A stretch of DNA of 64,000 nucleotides. Source: Nocardia camponoti. Lineage in GTDB: Bacteria; Actinomycetota; Actinomycetes; Mycobacteriales; Mycobacteriaceae. The stretch is taken from assembly GCF_014646135.1 (NCBI RefSeq), contig NZ_BMMW01000004.1, positions 186,001 through 250,000 on the forward strand. Direction: 5' to 3'. The translations under genes were made by a program, and so were the position numbers. The notes under the pieces are model-generated. The model was not told the origin of the DNA, did no database searches, and saw only the letters and a program-made list of their open reading frames with translations. The number at the start of each line of letters is the position of its first letter. Within the stretch, counting starts at the first letter, position 1. This document shows positions 17,071 through 26,202 of the stretch, one piece after another.

Positions 17071-18344
17071 TGTCGGCCGCGACGATCGGGCGGCGATCCG
17101 CGTGCACAGTGATGCTGGCGGTGGTGCTGACATCGGCTGCCTCGGTGCCCGCCTGGGCTGATCCCGAACCGGCACCGACGGCGACCGACTGCTCGGATGT
17201 GATCACGTTGGCGGTCCCCGGCACCTGGGAGACCAGTGCCGACGCCGACCGGAACGTCGTACCGGGCATGCTCGGCCAGATCACCGGGCCGCTCCTGGCG
17301 GCCTTGAATTCCACACCGCCCACTGCGGCGGAGACGGTGCCGAAACAGGTGGCCGGGTCCTCGTTGACCCGGAGCACCGCGACGTCTGTGCGCGCCGAAC
17401 AGGTGCCGTATGTGGCGCAGGTGGGCGGTCCGATCGCTGGCATCGCGACGGGAAATCCGTTGACACTCAGTCAGTCTCGCGCCAACGGCAAGTCAGCGCT
17501 CGAGGCGCGGGCCACGGAGTTGGCGCAAGCGTGCCCGTTGTCGAAGTTCGTGATCCTGGGCTACAGCCAGGGTGCGCTGATCGCGGGCGACTTCCTGTCC
17601 GAGGTCGGCAACCGCCGGGGCGTGGTCGACCCCTCGCGCATCCTGGCCGGTGGGTTGTTGTCGGACCCGAAACGTTCGGCGTCGACTGTCTCGTCCGGTT
17701 CCGAGAGCGCTCCGTCGACGCACTCGGTGAACACGAAGTCGTCGTCGGTGGCTGAAACGTTGGTCGGTGCCGACCCGGGCGGTGAGGGTGTCCTCGGTCA
17801 GCGCGACGGCGGGATGGGCGTGCTCGCAGAGCGGGTGACCACGATGTGCGCGCCCAACGACACGATTTGCTCGCTCTCGGATAAGTCCAAGGTTGTCGCC
17901 GCGGTGGTGCCGCTGCTCAACATCACGCCCGAGGATCTGCCGAACTATGCGATCGGTCGCGGCCTGGAGCTGGTCAAGAACGTCGCCGAGGCCGATCCGC
18001 AGGTCATCGCGAAGGCCGCGAGTTCTGTGATCACCGAGCTGACGAAACTCGGTGTGGTCGCGGCGACTTCACCGTACTCGCTGCCGCTCACCCTGGCGGA
18101 GATGGTGTTTTCCTCGACGATGCTCGATGACGTCGCCCAGGTCATCAATATGCCGGAGTTCGATGCGCTGGTCAGCCTGACCAAACCTGACGAACTCGTT
18201 CAGCAAGCATCGCAGGCCGTGTCCTATCTCCTACTGGACGCGCACCGGTCCTATGCGAGCAACTACACGGTCAATGACAGTGGTGACACCGCCGCGCAAT
18301 GGATCGTGAAATGGCTGACCGCGAAGATTCAGGCCGGTCTCTGA
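17067..18344 (+). CDS. Cutinase-family serine hydrolase, exported
   Basis: A 425-residue protein from GTG 17067 or ATG 17070. It has a signal peptide (residues 1-31, cleavage near PAWA), then an alpha/beta hydrolase of the cutinase/Culp type with nucleophile elbow GYSQGA and the cysteine-flanked acid motif CAPNDTIC. The histidine is probably in LDAHRSYASNY near the C-terminus. A disordered Ser/Thr-rich insertion follows residue 205. Cutinase-like proteins act on envelope lipids or esters; within a transfer operon it may locally open the mycomembrane. It overlaps the preceding gene by GTGA. Confidence 0.85.
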   Translation: MMSAATIGRRSACTVMLAVVLTSAASVPAWADPEPAPTATDCSDVITLAVPGTWETSADADRNVVPGMLGQITGPLLAALNSTPPTAAETVPKQVAGSSLTRSTATSVRAEQVPYVAQVGGPIAGIATGNPLTLSQSRANGKSALEARATELAQACPLSKFVILGYSQGALIAGDFLSEVGNRRGVVDPSRILAGGLLSDPKRSASTVSSGSESAPSTHSVNTKSSSVAETLVGADPGGEGVLGQRDGGMGVLAERVTTMCAPNDTICSLSDKSKVVAAVVPLLNITPEDLPNYAIGRGLELVKNVAEADPQVIAKAASSVITELTKLGVVAATSPYSLPLTLAEMVFSSTMLDDVAQVINMPEFDALVSLTKPDELVQQASQAVSYLLLDAHRSYASNYTVNDSGDTAAQWIVKWLTAKIQAGL

Positions 18345-18358
18345 ATCGGTGATCGCCT

Positions 18359-18400
18359 TTCCGCTTACGCCCGGCATCAGCGCGCCGGGCGTAAGCGGAA
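18359..18400 (+). terminator. Perfect 17-bp hairpin after cutinase gene
   Basis: TTCCGCTTACGCCCGGC at 18359-18375 pairs perfectly with its reverse complement at 18384-18400 across an 8-nt loop. It begins 15 nt after the cutinase stop. There is no T-tract, as is common in actinobacterial terminators. It probably attenuates rather than ends transcription, because the transfer genes continue on the same strand. Confidence 0.7.
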
Positions 18401-18511
18401 GAACGTAGCGACCGAAATTCTCGCGGCACTCGATGCCGAAGAAATACCACTTCACCGCATTCCCAGTGAATACAGACTTTCACGAAACATGCCCAAAGGA
18501 GGTGTATCGCG

Positions 18512-19585
18512 ATGAAATCAGTATCGAAATTGGTAGCGCTCTTGATGGCGCTCGTCATGGTTCCGGTTCTGGTTGTCGCGATTTTCATCGACAGCGACCG
18601 GGAAAATCCGAGTTTCGCTCAAGGAAAACTTGCGACCGGCACTGTTCCACCCGAATTCGAGGCGTGGGTCATCCGGGCGGGCACTCTGTGCGAGGAGATC
18701 TCGGCCCCGCTCATCGCCGCCCAGATCGAGCAGGAATCGGGTTGGAACCCCGATGCGGTCTCCCCGGCCGGCGCGCAGGGCCTGTCGCAGTTCATGCCCT
18801 ACACCTGGCCGTCCTATGGCGTCGATGCCGACGGCAACGGCGTGATCTCCCCCTTCGATCCGGCCGACGCGATCATGGCGCAGGCGAAGTTCGACTGCGA
18901 CACCGTCGCGCAGGCCAAGCAGGACCTGGCCAGCGGACGGATCAAGGGCGACCTGATCGACATCGTGCTCGCCGCCTACAACTGCGGATACGGCTGTGTG
19001 ATATCCGCTGGCGGGCCCCAGATCGTCAACGGGGAGACCGAGGGATACGCGCCTGGGGTCAAAGCCAAGATGGCCAAATACACCCAGCTCGGCACCGTCG
19101 AACTCACCCATTGCAGCCAGTTCCGCCCCGGCGCAACATTCGGCACGAACGTGGCCGCAGCGGCACTGTGCTGGCAGGGAACGCCGTATGCGTGGGGCGG
19201 CGGCACTCTCGACGGGCCGTCACAGGGAATTCGTGACGGCGGTGTCGCCGATTCCTTCGGCGACTACGAGAAAGTCGGCTTCGACTGCTCGGGACTTGTT
19301 CTGTACGCCGTGGGGCAGGCGAGCGGCAAATCTATTCAACTTCCCCACTACACCACCTCCATCCTCAATGACACACGCGGTCACCCTGTGAAGGAGGACG
19401 ACATCCAGCCGGGAGACATCGTTTTCCCGAGCGGCGGAAATCCGCAACATGTCGCCATCGCCCTCGGCGGCGGACAAATGGTCGAAGCCCCCCAATCAGG
19501 TGATCAGGTGAAAATCTCCCCCTTATCGAATTTGGGGCCAGGAATCGAAATCAGGCGATTCGGAGCAGGAATCCAAAGACAATGA
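18512..19585 (+). CDS. Lytic transglycosylase fused to NlpC/P60 peptidase
   Basis: A 357-residue cell-wall hydrolase with an excellent AAAGGAGGTG ribosome site. TM or signal at residues 4-26, then an SLT domain (about 50-175: catalytic E in QESGWNPDAVSPAGAQG and SQFMPYTW, then LAAYNCGYG), and a C-terminal NlpC/P60 domain (about 215-350) with cysteine in FDCSGLVLYA and histidine in PQHVAIALGGG. Such two-domain enzymes are the VirB1/TcpG-type wall openers of Gram-positive conjugation systems. It lies at the head of the channel genes. Confidence 0.93.
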   Translation: MKSVSKLVALLMALVMVPVLVVAIFIDSDRENPSFAQGKLATGTVPPEFEAWVIRAGTLCEEISAPLIAAQIEQESGWNPDAVSPAGAQGLSQFMPYTWPSYGVDADGNGVISPFDPADAIMAQAKFDCDTVAQAKQDLASGRIKGDLIDIVLAAYNCGYGCVISAGGPQIVNGETEGYAPGVKAKMAKYTQLGTVELTHCSQFRPGATFGTNVAAAALCWQGTPYAWGGGTLDGPSQGIRDGGVADSFGDYEKVGFDCSGLVLYAVGQASGKSIQLPHYTTSILNDTRGHPVKEDDIQPGDIVFPSGGNPQHVAIALGGGQMVEAPQSGDQVKISPLSNLGPGIEIRRFGAGIQRQ

Positions 19586-20217
19586 TGCCGAAAACTACTT
19601 GGACGATGCACGCGGTCGCGTTGGCCGGGGCGGCGCTGGCAGTGGCGGCATGCTCCACGGGCCAGGCGAACCACAACGCGCCGACAACCACCCCGATACC
19701 GACGACTCCGGTCGCGACCCCGACCGAAACCACTTCGCGAGTTCCGGTGACACCGCCCTCGACACCGCTGGCGGTTCCGACCTCACTGCCCGTCGAGGTC
19801 GGACCGGTCGAAGGCTCTGACGTCGACGCGGTCGCGGTCGCCGTGGCGCGGATCTGGTACGGGTGGGACACCACCCGCGATCTGTCCCCGCACGACGCCA
19901 AGCTGCGCGCGGCCCCGTTGCTCGAACCCCGGCTCACACAGCTTCTGCGCGACTATCCACCGATATCTGGCCCGGGAGCGGACTGGCTCGACCTGACCGC
20001 ACGTTCAGCGGTACTGAGCGTGTCCGCTGGCGGCGTGCGCCCCGGCGCGGAGGCCGGCGCTCCCGCCGACACCGCGAACTCCGCGACGCGATTACTCGAG
20101 GTCACCCAGAGGGTGAGCACGGCGAACGGGCCCCTGCCCGAGCGTCACTTGGTGGTCGGGCTAGCGCTGGTCAAGGTCGGCGCCGGTTGGCGCGTCGCCC
20201 AGGTGGGCGCGCGATGA
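19582..20217 (+). CDS. Lipoprotein with NTF2-like region
   Basis: A 211-residue protein; the lipobox VAAC ends the signal at about residue 24. A Thr/Pro-rich linker (30-75) precedes a compact domain with VARIWYGWDTTRDLSP and a C-terminal strand GWRVAQVGAR. The fold pattern suggests an NTF2/VirB8-like domain, as in TcpC-type conjugation proteins, but this is inference. It overlaps the preceding hydrolase by ATGA and the following gene by ATGA. Confidence 0.75.
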   Translation: MMPKTTWTMHAVALAGAALAVAACSTGQANHNAPTTTPIPTTPVATPTETTSRVPVTPPSTPLAVPTSLPVEVGPVEGSDVDAVAVAVARIWYGWDTTRDLSPHDAKLRAAPLLEPRLTQLLRDYPPISGPGADWLDLTARSAVLSVSAGGVRPGAEAGAPADTANSATRLLEVTQRVSTANGPLPERHLVVGLALVKVGAGWRVAQVGAR

Positions 20218-20753
20218 GCGCGCGACCGCGGCGACCGGTGATCGGCGGAATCGCCGGTGGCGTCGGCACGACCACGGTGGCGCATCTGCTCGACGGCATC
20301 GACGTCGGCGTCATCGAAGCCAACGGCACCCAGGCAGTCGACGTCCTGGTGACCCGCGCGACCGCCGTCGCGGTCAGTTGGGCCATCGCCACCGCCCAGC
20401 AGATGCCCACGCGCCCGGTCCTGGTCGTCGTCGCCGACAGCGAGGCGCGCTGGCCCTCCGTTGTCCAGCGCCGACTGAAGATGGCCGCCACCAACCTCGA
20501 TACCCCGGTGCTGCGGCTCGGCTGGTTCTCACCGCTGGCCGCCAGCGACAACCCCTGGGACCTGCTGTCCACCGGCGTCTTCGACGCCGACCGCAAGACC
20601 CATCGGTGGGCCGAACCCGCCCGCAAGGTCCGCGAGGAGCTGGCTCAGGCGGTGCGCACCGCCATTGATCGCGAAACCCCCACCACCACCACATCCGAGC
20701 CGGAACCCATCGACGAGGACGAGCACGAGCGTCCCGTCCTGCGGGTGACTTGA
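20214..20753 (+). CDS. ParA/MinD-like protein with altered P-loop
   Basis: A 179-residue cytoplasmic protein from ATG 20214; the longer frame upstream overlaps the lipoprotein gene and is not used. GGIAGGVGTTTVAHLL resembles the deviant Walker A of ParA/MinD (KGGVGKTT), but the second lysine is replaced by threonine. A later VLVVVADSEARWPS may be a strand of the same fold. A degraded ATPase acting as a scaffold for the transfer machine is possible. The C-terminus is acidic. Confidence 0.6.
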   Translation: MSARPRRPVIGGIAGGVGTTTVAHLLDGIDVGVIEANGTQAVDVLVTRATAVAVSWAIATAQQMPTRPVLVVVADSEARWPSVVQRRLKMAATNLDTPVLRLGWFSPLAASDNPWDLLSTGVFDADRKTHRWAEPARKVREELAQAVRTAIDRETPTTTTSEPEPIDEDEHERPVLRVT

Positions 20754-20776
20754 CCGATCACGAGAAGGAAATCCCC

Positions 20777-21064
20777 ATGTCCACATTGCTAATGGCCGCC
20801 GACTGGTTGGCGCAAGTCCCCAATCCTCCCGCGAAGGAACTGCCCGGCGAATTGGGCAATCGCGTCAACGACACGCTCGGCTACGCCAAATCCCTCTGCT
20901 ACGCACTGGCTTTCGCTGGACTGCTTGCGGTGGCCGGAATGTTATTCGTCGGCCTGCGCGGTCGCAGCGACGCCGCCAAGAACGCTCTCGGGCACCTGCC
21001 GATGGTCATCCTCGGAATCGTCATCACCGGCGGCGCGGGCGGAATCATCGAGGCGTTTCAGTGA
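20777..21064 (+). CDS. Small membrane protein, pilin/VirB2-like
   Basis: A 95-residue product from ATG 20777 (GAAGGAA 8 nt upstream). Two hydrophobic segments (about 38-58 and 71-90) flank the loop GLRGRSDAAKNALGHLP. The next gene encodes a paralogue with the same loop, GIRGRSEQAKKALHSLP. Small two-TM proteins at this position resemble VirB2/TrbC pilins or VirB3-like components. Assignment is by size, topology and context. Confidence 0.65.
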   Translation: MSTLLMAADWLAQVPNPPAKELPGELGNRVNDTLGYAKSLCYALAFAGLLAVAGMLFVGLRGRSDAAKNALGHLPMVILGIVITGGAGGIIEAFQ

Positions 21065-21507
21065 AACGGGCGCTCTGGGCGTTCGCGCTCACCGCGACCC
21101 TGATCACTGTGGGTGCCGGAGTCCTACACGCTCAGCCGCCGACGACCACACCGGCCCCGCCGACCAGTCAGCAGCTCAGTCCCCAGAGTCCGGGTGGCGG
21201 CGGCACCGGAGAGCAAATTCCCATCCGCGACCCCACCACCGGCGGCGTGCGATGGGACCGGTTCGGTGGAGATCCCGCCGACGCTCCCGAGGACCTGGAT
21301 TCCTTCATCGCCGACTCGCTCGGCTGGATGCGCACCCTCGCGCTCGCGTGCGCGGTCGGCGGCGTGCTGATCACCGCCGCCGTGCTGATGGTGGGGATTC
21401 GCGGGCGCTCCGAGCAAGCCAAGAAGGCCCTGCACTCGCTGCCGGTTGTGCTCGTCGCCACCGTGCTGTCCGGGTCGGGCTACACCGTTATCACCGCATT
21501 TCTATGA
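21061..21507 (+). CDS. Membrane protein paralogous to the upstream pilin-like protein
   Basis: A 148-residue protein from GTG 21061, overlapping the previous stop (GTGA). It carries a signal peptide (1-24, cleavage near HAQ), a Pro/Gly/Thr-rich linker, then two TM segments flanking GIRGRSEQAKKALHSLP, which aligns with the 95-residue neighbour. The pair may form a hetero-oligomeric channel or pilus base. No other motif is visible. Confidence 0.65.
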   Translation: MKRALWAFALTATLITVGAGVLHAQPPTTTPAPPTSQQLSPQSPGGGGTGEQIPIRDPTTGGVRWDRFGGDPADAPEDLDSFIADSLGWMRTLALACAVGGVLITAAVLMVGIRGRSEQAKKALHSLPVVLVATVLSGSGYTVITAFL

Positions 21508-21523
21508 AAGAGATTGAGCACCA

Positions 21524-22276
21524 ATGTCATTGACTAATTCCGAATTCCGCGACACCGCCGGCTTGGCGAAAGCGCGCCGCGCGTACCTGATCGGGTCGGT
21601 CAGCGCGGCAGCACTCGCCGTTGTCGGCGCGCTCGCCCTTGTCGGCGTGGGCTTCCACGGAGAAGCCAATGTCCCAGGCGACGCAAGCGCAACAGCCGCG
21701 ACGACCGTGGTGACAACCGCCGCGAAGGGATCGCTGGTCCCCCAGATCCCGCACACCCGCTCCCCTGCCGACCCGGACTGGCTGACCGCCGCGCCCCAGG
21801 CGCTGTCTTGGCAACGCGTCGACGGCGTTCCCCTGCCGTTCACCGGATCGGATGGGCCCTCCCGCATCGACGGGGCGGTCGCGACCGGTTACGCCCACAC
21901 CCCACAAGGCGCGACCGTCGCGGCACTCCAGATCGGCATGCGACTGCTCTACTCCCCCGATTTCGCCCGCGTCCTCGACATCCAGACCGCGATCTCGCCC
22001 GCCGACCGTCACCAGATCCTCACCGCCCGAATCAGCCAGCCTCGGCTGGATCCGGCCGCCGTGCAGGCCAGCACCGTGCAGCCCGCCGGATTCAAGATCG
22101 GCGACTACACCGGCGACGCCGCAACGATCTACTACGCCTACCCCCGCACCTCCGGCTCCTACCGGATCACCCGTCAAGCGGTGCTGTGGCGCGACGGCGA
22201 TTGGCGCTACAGCAGCGAGCTGAGCGCCCCGGCGCTGCCAGAAACGGCAGACCTGACCGGATTCACCCCGCTGTAG
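21524..22276 (+). CDS. Single-pass membrane protein, T4SS accessory (paralogue A)
   Basis: A 250-residue protein with an N-terminal cytoplasmic stub, one TM at about residues 22-44, and an extracytoplasmic domain containing RVDGVPLPFTGSDGPSRIDG, GYAHTPQGATVAALQ and a C-terminal DWRYSSEL. The following gene encodes a paralogue with the same landmarks. The topology resembles VirB8-type bitopic assembly factors, although sequence similarity to VirB8 is not evident. Such paired proteins are, as I recall, common in actinobacterial conjugation loci. Confidence 0.7.
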   Translation: MSLTNSEFRDTAGLAKARRAYLIGSVSAAALAVVGALALVGVGFHGEANVPGDASATAATTVVTTAAKGSLVPQIPHTRSPADPDWLTAAPQALSWQRVDGVPLPFTGSDGPSRIDGAVATGYAHTPQGATVAALQIGMRLLYSPDFARVLDIQTAISPADRHQILTARISQPRLDPAAVQASTVQPAGFKIGDYTGDAATIYYAYPRTSGSYRITRQAVLWRDGDWRYSSELSAPALPETADLTGFTPL

Positions 22277-22290
22277 CAAGGAAAACCCTG

Positions 22291-22980
22291 ATGTTCACCA
22301 CCCGAGAATTCGCCGACCACCCCGCACCCCGCAACCCAAGCCCGCCGCGGCGCTGGATGCCAGTGGCCGTCACCGCCGTACTGGTCGCAGTCGCCTCCAT
22401 CGTCGCGATCGTCGTGATACGCGACCAACCGCACGATTTCGCGACACCGCCGGCGCCTGGCGGGCTCACCACCACGGAACCACCGCGCGAGCTGGAATGG
22501 AAGTTGATCAACGGAATCCGCTTGCCGTTCAGCGAAGACGGGCCCGCCCAGGTCGATGGTCCGCGCGCGCACGGCTACACCCACACCCCGCAGGGCGCAC
22601 TCGTCGCAGCGTGGCAGATCGCCACACGGGTTCTGACCGATGCCCGCTACGAGCAGCTGCTCGGTACCCAAGTGCGCGCCGATCTCGGCCAGCAGCAGCA
22701 GGTCCGCAACGCGGTCACCCAGGCCCGCAACCTGACCGCCGACGAGTTCGAAGTGGCCTTCCGTCAGCCGGTCGCCTTCCAATTCGCCACCTACACATCG
22801 ATGTTCGCGCGAATCTACTTCGCAGTCCCATCTGTCAAGGGCGGCTACGACTTCGTGCGCCGCGCCGCGCTCTGGGACGGCACCGACTGGGTCTACCAGG
22901 TCGATTCCGGCCTGCCCGAACTACCGAACTCCACGGGCCTGACAGGATTCACGACCTTCCAGGACAGGGCAGGGCGATGA
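22291..22980 (+). CDS. Single-pass membrane protein, T4SS accessory (paralogue B)
   Basis: A 229-residue protein from ATG 22291 (CAAGGAAAA upstream); the longer frame overlaps paralogue A out of frame. One TM at about residues 23-44, then the extracytoplasmic domain with INGIRLPFSEDGPAQVDG, GYTHTPQGALVAAWQ and DWVYQVDSGLPELPNS, aligning with paralogue A. The gene duplication is old because only landmark residues are conserved. It overlaps the TrbL-like gene by ATGA. Confidence 0.7.
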   Translation: MFTTREFADHPAPRNPSPPRRWMPVAVTAVLVAVASIVAIVVIRDQPHDFATPPAPGGLTTTEPPRELEWKLINGIRLPFSEDGPAQVDGPRAHGYTHTPQGALVAAWQIATRVLTDARYEQLLGTQVRADLGQQQQVRNAVTQARNLTADEFEVAFRQPVAFQFATYTSMFARIYFAVPSVKGGYDFVRRAALWDGTDWVYQVDSGLPELPNSTGLTGFTTFQDRAGR

Positions 22981-24635
22981 GCACGAACACCTGGTCGATC
23001 CTGCGGCCCCTAGCGCTCGTGGGAATGCTGCTGGCCCTGTTGGTGGGCCCGGTGGCACTGGTCTCGGCCGAGCCGCCGCCACCGGACATGCCACAAAAAC
23101 TCTCCGAACTCAGCGCCGAGCAGAAGAGCTGGCGCGACAGCGACGGCGTGATCTGGTGCTCGCAGCACCCCCAGTTCCCTGGGTGCGGGAAAAAACCCGA
23201 CACCGGCTATCTCTACCCGAACGACGACACCGCGTTCCGAGCTCAAATCAACAACGGTGCAACACAATCCACGATCGACCTGTACCCGGGCACAGTTGCC
23301 GACAACACGATCGGCAAGGCGGTCGACTCGGCCTTTGGCAAGGCCGCCGAATCCATCGGCAAATTCAGCGGTGACCTGCTGGTCGAGTCGATGACCTGGT
23401 GGATCGGCACCGACTCGATCAGCCTGTCCTATGCGGGCGTGATGGCGGACAAGGCGCCGGTCCAGAAGGTCGTGTTCTTCATCATGATGGCCGGAATCCT
23501 CACCGGCTCCATGGTGATGATGGTGACCCGCCGCACCGAGCCAGGCGCGCAGATCCTGCTCGGCGGAGTCAAATACATCGTTATCTCCTCGATGGCGCTG
23601 ATCGTGCTCTCCGGCGCGATCCACGCCGGAGACGACTTCGCCCACCAGATGATCGACACCGACGCCAACCAGTTCGGCCAGCGAGTCCAAGCCATGCTGG
23701 GCACCTCCACCATCGGCAATCCTGGCGGCGTGCTGCTGTTGGGCATCGTCGCGTTCCTGCTCGGCGCGATCCAGTGGGTGATGGGCTTCATCCGCCAAGC
23801 CGGAATCGTCGTCTTGTACAACCTCATCCTCTTCGCGGCTGCTGGACAGCTCACCACCTGGGGGCGGCAGTGGTTCCCCCGCATCGCCGCGACCTGCGTG
23901 GCGCTGATCCTCTACAAACCCCTCGCCGCCTACATCTACTCGCTGGGCTTCGCGCTCATCGGCGAAGAACAGTCCCTGACCACCTTGGTCACCGGCCTCA
24001 TGGTGGTCGCCCTCGCGGTGATCGCCCTGCCCGCGCTGCTGAAATTCTTCGACTTCATGGGCATGAATGTGAGCGGAGGTTCCGGTGCACTCGGCCTCGC
24101 GGTGGGCGGGCTGGCGGGTGGGGCGCTCGGTGCTGCCGCGGCCATGGGTGGGAACGGCTCGGGTTCTTCCTCGGGTGGGGATGGATTCGCCAGCTTTATG
24201 TCCGCGACCGGTCCCGGCGGAGGCGAACCCGACCCGTCACCGGGCAATGGGGGCACCTCGGCGCTGACTGCTGGTGGTGGACAGGCCCAGTTGGAATCCG
24301 GGTCTTCGCCCAAGGCCCTCGGCGCTGGCAGTTCCGGGCTCGAACTCGAAGCCGGCCCGAGCTCGCAGCCGGAGAATCCCGACGCCTCCGGCACACCCGC
24401 CGCACCCAATGGCAGCGGCGGAAGCGGCATCGACGTCGCCGGTGCCACCGATGCCGGTGGAGCCGTTGCGGCCGGGGGCGGTTCCTCCGCTGCCGCAGGA
24501 GCGGGCGCGGCTGCTACCGGCGGAGCCTCCTTGGCGATCCAAGCAGGGCTCTCAGCGGCGAGTTCGGCCGCTGAAGCCGCCGACGATGTCGGCTCGGAAA
24601 TGACCGGCGACGACCTCGGACCGGAGCGGCCATGA
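22977..24635 (+). CDS. TrbL/VirB6-like polytopic channel protein
   Basis: A 552-residue protein from ATG 22977. It has a signal-like N-terminal TM (10-33), a periplasmic-like segment with a cysteine pair (WCSQHPQFPGCG), then about six TM helices between residues 155 and 360 (for example KVVFFIMMAGILTGSMVMM). A long Gly/Ser/Ala-rich cytoplasmic or flexible tail extends to 552. VirB6/TrbL proteins form the inner-membrane pore of T4SS. Order, size and tail composition fit that family. It is coupled to a 26-codon ORF by ATGA. Confidence 0.8.
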   Translation: MSTNTWSILRPLALVGMLLALLVGPVALVSAEPPPPDMPQKLSELSAEQKSWRDSDGVIWCSQHPQFPGCGKKPDTGYLYPNDDTAFRAQINNGATQSTIDLYPGTVADNTIGKAVDSAFGKAAESIGKFSGDLLVESMTWWIGTDSISLSYAGVMADKAPVQKVVFFIMMAGILTGSMVMMVTRRTEPGAQILLGGVKYIVISSMALIVLSGAIHAGDDFAHQMIDTDANQFGQRVQAMLGTSTIGNPGGVLLLGIVAFLLGAIQWVMGFIRQAGIVVLYNLILFAAAGQLTTWGRQWFPRIAATCVALILYKPLAAYIYSLGFALIGEEQSLTTLVTGLMVVALAVIALPALLKFFDFMGMNVSGGSGALGLAVGGLAGGALGAAAAMGGNGSGSSSGGDGFASFMSATGPGGGEPDPSPGNGGTSALTAGGGQAQLESGSSPKALGAGSSGLELEAGPSSQPENPDASGTPAAPNGSGGSGIDVAGATDAGGAVAAGGGSSAAAGAGAAATGGASLAIQAGLSAASSAAEAADDVGSEMTGDDLGPERP

Positions 24636-24712
24636 GCACCAACACATCTCACCCGATCAGCACACATCAGCACACCGCACGACAGGCGGCACACGTTAGG
24701 GACACACAATGA
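24632..24712 (+). CDS. 26-residue coupling ORF between TrbL-like and SCO6880-like genes
   Basis: A short frame starts with an ATG overlapping the TrbL-like stop (ATGA) and ends with a TGA overlapping the next gene's ATG (ATGA). The peptide is His/Thr-rich without a hydrophobic stretch. Its likely function is translational coupling across the 73-nt spacer rather than a protein role. The double overlap is the only evidence. Confidence 0.35.
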   Translation: MSTNTSHPISTHQHTARQAAHVRDTQ

Positions 24713-26202
24713 ACGACACACCCGGCTACAGCGGATTCCGCGAAGTCAAAGGCTTCGGGATGGGGCGTCTCGGAACCAGCGGCACGGCCATCATCCTGGC
24801 CACCGTGGTGGGACTCGCCTTCACCACGTTCATCGACCTGTTTCTGGCCTTCATCGGACTGTTCATCGCCATCCCCGTGCTGGCCCTGACGATCGTCCCT
24901 GTGGGCGACTCACAACGTACCGTCGTCGAGCACCTGACCTGGAACGTGCGGGCATGGTGGGGCAACCGGCACAACAGCGACGCCTACGCCGCCGACGTCC
25001 TCGAAGAGGTCCCGCGCGTGGAGAACCTGCCCGGCGTGCTGGCCCCGCTGATGCCGTTGACTGTCGAAGACGGTCGCGGCGGCACACAGTGCCTGATCTG
25101 GAACAGGCGCACCGGCATCCTGTCGGCGGTGTTGAAGGTGTCCCCGGTAGGTATCACCCTGGCCGACAGCGCCGACACCAACGCCTGGGTCCGCAATTTC
25201 GGCAGCTGGCTGGCCGATCTCGGGTTCACACCGATCATCTCCTCGGTGGTTTTCACCTCGGAGTCCTCCCCGACCGGCGGCGTCGACCAGCGCGCCTACA
25301 CCTTGGCTCGCATGGAGCGTGACGGCAAGAACGCTCCCACGCTGTCCAAGAAGATCATGGAGAAGGCCGTCAGCCAGTCACGCTCGACCACCGCCGACGT
25401 TCAGATGCGAGTCACGGTGAATTTCGATCTGTCCAAGGCATCGCCGCAGCCCCAAACTCTCTCCGAAGGCGCGGCCGAGGTGGTGCGGTGGCTGCCCCGC
25501 ATCGAATCCGCACTCGCCGCGGCCGGCGCGACGGTCACCGACCGCGCGTCCACCGAGTCAGTGATCCGCAACATCCGCGCCGCGTTCGACCCTGCTGTCC
25601 GGGTTTTCCTCTCCGACACCCCAGACGACGACGAACTGCTGACCTGGACCGACGGCAGCGCTCTGCGTACCGAAACCACCAAGGACGTCTACTACCACGA
25701 CTCCGGCTATTCGGTGACCTGGGTGTTCAAGGGAATGCCCAGTAGCGTTGTGCGCCACCACATTCTGCTCAAGATGGTCAGCCCAGGAAAGTACTACCGG
25801 CGTTTCTCGATGGTCTACCGGCCCTACAGTGCCGCAGCAGCCTCCGACATCGTCGAGCGCGAGATTCAGGGCGGCAAGCTCCGCCAGGTCTGGAACACCA
25901 AGACGAAGAAAGACGAGACCCAGCGCGAATACGACGATCGTGTGCGCGCACGTAAGGCCGCGCAGGAGGAGTCGATGGGTGCGGGCCTCGGGCAGTTCAC
26001 GATGTATGTCACGACCACCGTACGACGCGAGGAGACGCTGGCAGCTGCCTGCGCCGATGTCGAGGATCGAGTCAGCGCCACGAAACTGCGGTTCCGCCGG
26101 GCCCGCGGCGCCCAACCCGCCGCGTTCGCATCCTCGCTCGGTTACGGCATCGAGCCGACCTCGGGTCTCTCGCGCAGCGCCGCGCAGAGGTGGCTGGCGT
26201 GA
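24709..26202 (+). CDS. SCO6880-family conjugation membrane protein (VirB3/PrgI plus VirB4-N like)
   Basis: A 497-residue protein. Two TM helices lie at about residues 25-65, then a large cytoplasmic domain with NLPGVLAPLMPLTVEDGRGG and WVRNFGSWLADLGF, and a C-terminal portion resembling the N-terminal domain of VirB4/TraC ATPases. No Walker motif is present. The SCO6880 family always precedes a VirB4-like ATPase in actinobacterial transfer loci, as it does here, so the two likely correspond to a split VirB3-VirB4. It is GTGA-coupled to the ATPase gene. Confidence 0.8.
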   Translation: MNDTPGYSGFREVKGFGMGRLGTSGTAIILATVVGLAFTTFIDLFLAFIGLFIAIPVLALTIVPVGDSQRTVVEHLTWNVRAWWGNRHNSDAYAADVLEEVPRVENLPGVLAPLMPLTVEDGRGGTQCLIWNRRTGILSAVLKVSPVGITLADSADTNAWVRNFGSWLADLGFTPIISSVVFTSESSPTGGVDQRAYTLARMERDGKNAPTLSKKIMEKAVSQSRSTTADVQMRVTVNFDLSKASPQPQTLSEGAAEVVRWLPRIESALAAAGATVTDRASTESVIRNIRAAFDPAVRVFLSDTPDDDELLTWTDGSALRTETTKDVYYHDSGYSVTWVFKGMPSSVVRHHILLKMVSPGKYYRRFSMVYRPYSAAAASDIVEREIQGGKLRQVWNTKTKKDETQREYDDRVRARKAAQEESMGAGLGQFTMYVTTTVRREETLAAACADVEDRVSATKLRFRRARGAQPAAFASSLGYGIEPTSGLSRSAAQRWLA

